From the NCBI GenBank assembly GCA_013399015.1, contig VWZX01013781.1, positions 434,001 to 498,000 of the forward strand: a stretch of DNA of 64,000 nucleotides, written 5' to 3'. The notes below the pieces were generated by a model that worked only from the letters and a program-made list of their open reading frames with translations, did no database searches and had not been told where the DNA came from. Positions 62,281-64,000 of the stretch are shown here, piece by piece. How positions within the stretch are numbered: position 1 is the first letter of the stretch; every line of letters starts with the position of its first letter. The position numbers and the translations under genes were made by a program. Source of the DNA: Galbula dea (taxonomy: Eukaryota; Chordata; Aves; Piciformes; Galbulidae).

Positions 62281-64000
62281 GTAGAGAATTTCACTGCAGC
62301 TGAAAATGCATCAGGGGCTTATACAAAGAGTATTACAGACACAGCAGCGAAATGGGGACAATTGTCCATGCTGTAGATTTTTGGAGATTGGATCTGTAAT
62401 TCAGCACTACAGGGAAATACATATTTGATTCCCAAATAGGGCATTAGATTTGCTTGTACTGGTTTGGCTGAGAAGCTGTGCCTCTCACCTGCTAAAAAAC
62501 ATTGGCCGCTCTTGGTAGATACGCAACCCCTGCATGAATATGCAGCAAAGGAGATGGAGAGCTCTACAGTGGAGTGAAAGCCAAAGTGTTTGCTGTAGTA
62601 CTTTTCGGCTCTTACAAACACAGGCAGGTGCCTGGAAGATCTCTCTTCTTCCAGGGCTATCATTCTGTGCTGGAAGAAAAACTACTGTTAAAGGTTGCAG
62701 TTTTATGTAGCCATGGTGTCCCTATCATTTCTGTCCCCAGGCCCCTCTGGGAGACCTGCAGGATCCCAATGAGTGCTGATGGATGTTCTCCTGACTGAAG
62801 AGCAGAGGCAGGCAGTGCTGCAGGGGGTGAACATGACATCTTCACAGATATGTAGGGGTTTAGGGTGGGAGCACCAGCTGCATTTGCTCTTCAGTGAACT
62901 TCTAGGGAGGAAACAACGAAACCAAAATCCTGTTTCACTACCATCATTTTTCCCTTCAACTCATAGCATGTGCTTTCTGTAAATAAACCATCTCATGGGG
63001 CATGAATCCATGATTCAAAACTGAAGGTGGATTTTTAAGACTCTTGCTTGGTCACTTCCTTGCACAGTGGCTTCCTGTTGTCATCTTCATCCTTGATCTG
63101 TGCTCTGCCATCTAGCTGGGCTGGAAGCAGACAGGATTCCTGGGGAGTATCCAGGCAGGATACAGTTCTGACTGATAACGACATTGGGGAATATGGAGTG
63201 GGAGGGTGTGGTGTTGGACAGCTTTCCTCTGCTGATGACACCTCCAAAAATACCTTCTCGAGAGACTTGCTGTCTTTCAGCCTTCACTGGACTGCCATCA
63301 ATCCTTTCTTATCTCTTCAGGCTTTAGATTAATTAACAGATTTTCAATTGTAAATAGCTGGCTTAAAAGCCCTTTATGTGTTATCCCTGAACATCTCCAG
63401 CATTCATCTGAGCTCTTCTCCTTTTTCCTACAACTCTGATGTTGATTATTGTGATACTAAAGAATTTCTTCTGAATTTCTTCTGTGTAAATCTTTTTCCT
63501 ATAGCCTAAAACCCACTAATGTTTGGGTGCTTCAACACAGCATTACCCTTCCCTGCATTTGTTTTTCATAACCTTTTTCAGCTTTGGGATGTTCCCTGAA
63601 AAGGTCAGATTTTCCATTTCCTTTTTACGCAGAAAACAGTGATCCTTGCCTGGACCAGGGTCGCTGGAGAACTGGGAATGAGAATTAGATCCTGAAAATT
63701 CCTGAGAATATGGGGCCATCTCATAATGCCAAAGTCATATCTAAGCAAAAAAGTTCGAAACACCACACACCTTTGCTTCATTCATACTGAACTAAAACTA
63801 GCAAGTTCAGCTGGGACAGTACATGGGCTTACCTGTTCCCTGACTTTCAGTAGCATCAATGGAGAAAATCAGGAATGACTGTGTGGGAGTAAATCCAGTA
63901 TCCCTCATCTGGTGGTGCTGCACACTAAGCATCTGTCATGGTTTATTCTGTGAGGCACTGCAGTGGTCTATTAAGCTCTTTTTATTGTGTTGTAGAGTTG
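62281..64000. other. Unique DNA, no recognised gene
   Basis: No gene or repeat family recognised. It is slightly less AT-rich around 62460-62900 and 63050-63330. A short tandem duplication (gaatttcttct twice) lies near 63462-63483. Opposite-strand open frames (61-114 codons) overlap each other and show no motif. Confidence 0.55.

Noticed and set aside
62016..62294. 92-codon - frame resembling part of a protein with LFSLEKRRLRED
   Set aside because: This is a conceptual translation of the CR1 3' region. The similar peptide appears from the CR1 copies at 5.0 and 28.9 kb.
1..64000. tRNA, rRNA, CRISPR, operon or phage-like features
   Set aside because: No tRNA B-box with a foldable cloverleaf, no rRNA-like sequence, no regularly spaced repeats and no dense gene packing were found. 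The avian CR1 repeats mark this as vertebrate nuclear DNA.

Overview
The window looks like ordinary AT-rich nuclear DNA from a bird, either intergenic or inside a very large intron. The main clue is the interspersed repeats. At least eleven fragments of CR1-type LINEs were recognised by eye, and most carry the 3' end characteristic of avian CR1. There is one LTR retrovirus-derived solo LTR, one further avian repeat with short internal units, and no mammalian SINE or L1 sequence. Repeat density is low, which fits a macrochromosomal gene-poor tract. The species cannot be named from the sequence. I found no protein-coding gene, rRNA, tRNA, CpG island, CRISPR array or bacterial/plasmid feature that I can support. 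The open frames in the window are short, single-exon and unrecognised, or run through repeats.

Layout. 1-1575: unique AT-rich DNA with a 40-bp direct duplication (104-143 / 447-486), then a 550-bp block that is open on the + strand and nearly open on the - strand. 1576-2025: CR1 (+). 4690-5436: a longer CR1 (+) with a piece of the reverse-transcriptase region joined directly to the 3' end. About 8235-8628: solo LTR (+) with CCAAT, E2F-like and TATA motifs. 8629-18183: unique DNA. 18184-18400: CR1 tail (-) abutting an AT/AC microsatellite. 18401-28837: unique DNA, ending in a 32-bp duplication beside the next CR1. 28838-29262: CR1 (+). 29263-42593: unique DNA with a GT-rich tract and an 18-bp palindrome. 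42594-42803: CR1 (-). 45407-45459: CR1 3' tail (+). 50322-51290: a repeat cluster made of an old CR1 remnant, a GT/AT microsatellite, and an avian repeat split by a CR1. 53190-54010: an ancient CR1 (+) facing a truncated CR1 (-). 61911-62280: CR1 (-). The remainder to 64000 is unique DNA.

No gene network can be described. What the window records is a layered insertion history: very old CR1 relics (53.2 kb, 50.3 kb), later avian CR1 copies of two visibly different 3'-end types, a CR1 nested in another repeat at 50.7 kb, and a retroviral LTR that still has promoter-like motifs. The strongest leads are the unexplained coding-like block at 1026-1575, the two short non-tandem duplications, the nested repeat at 50.6-51.3 kb, and the LTR promoter. 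Repeat family assignments rest on recall of avian repeat consensus sequences and not on a database search.
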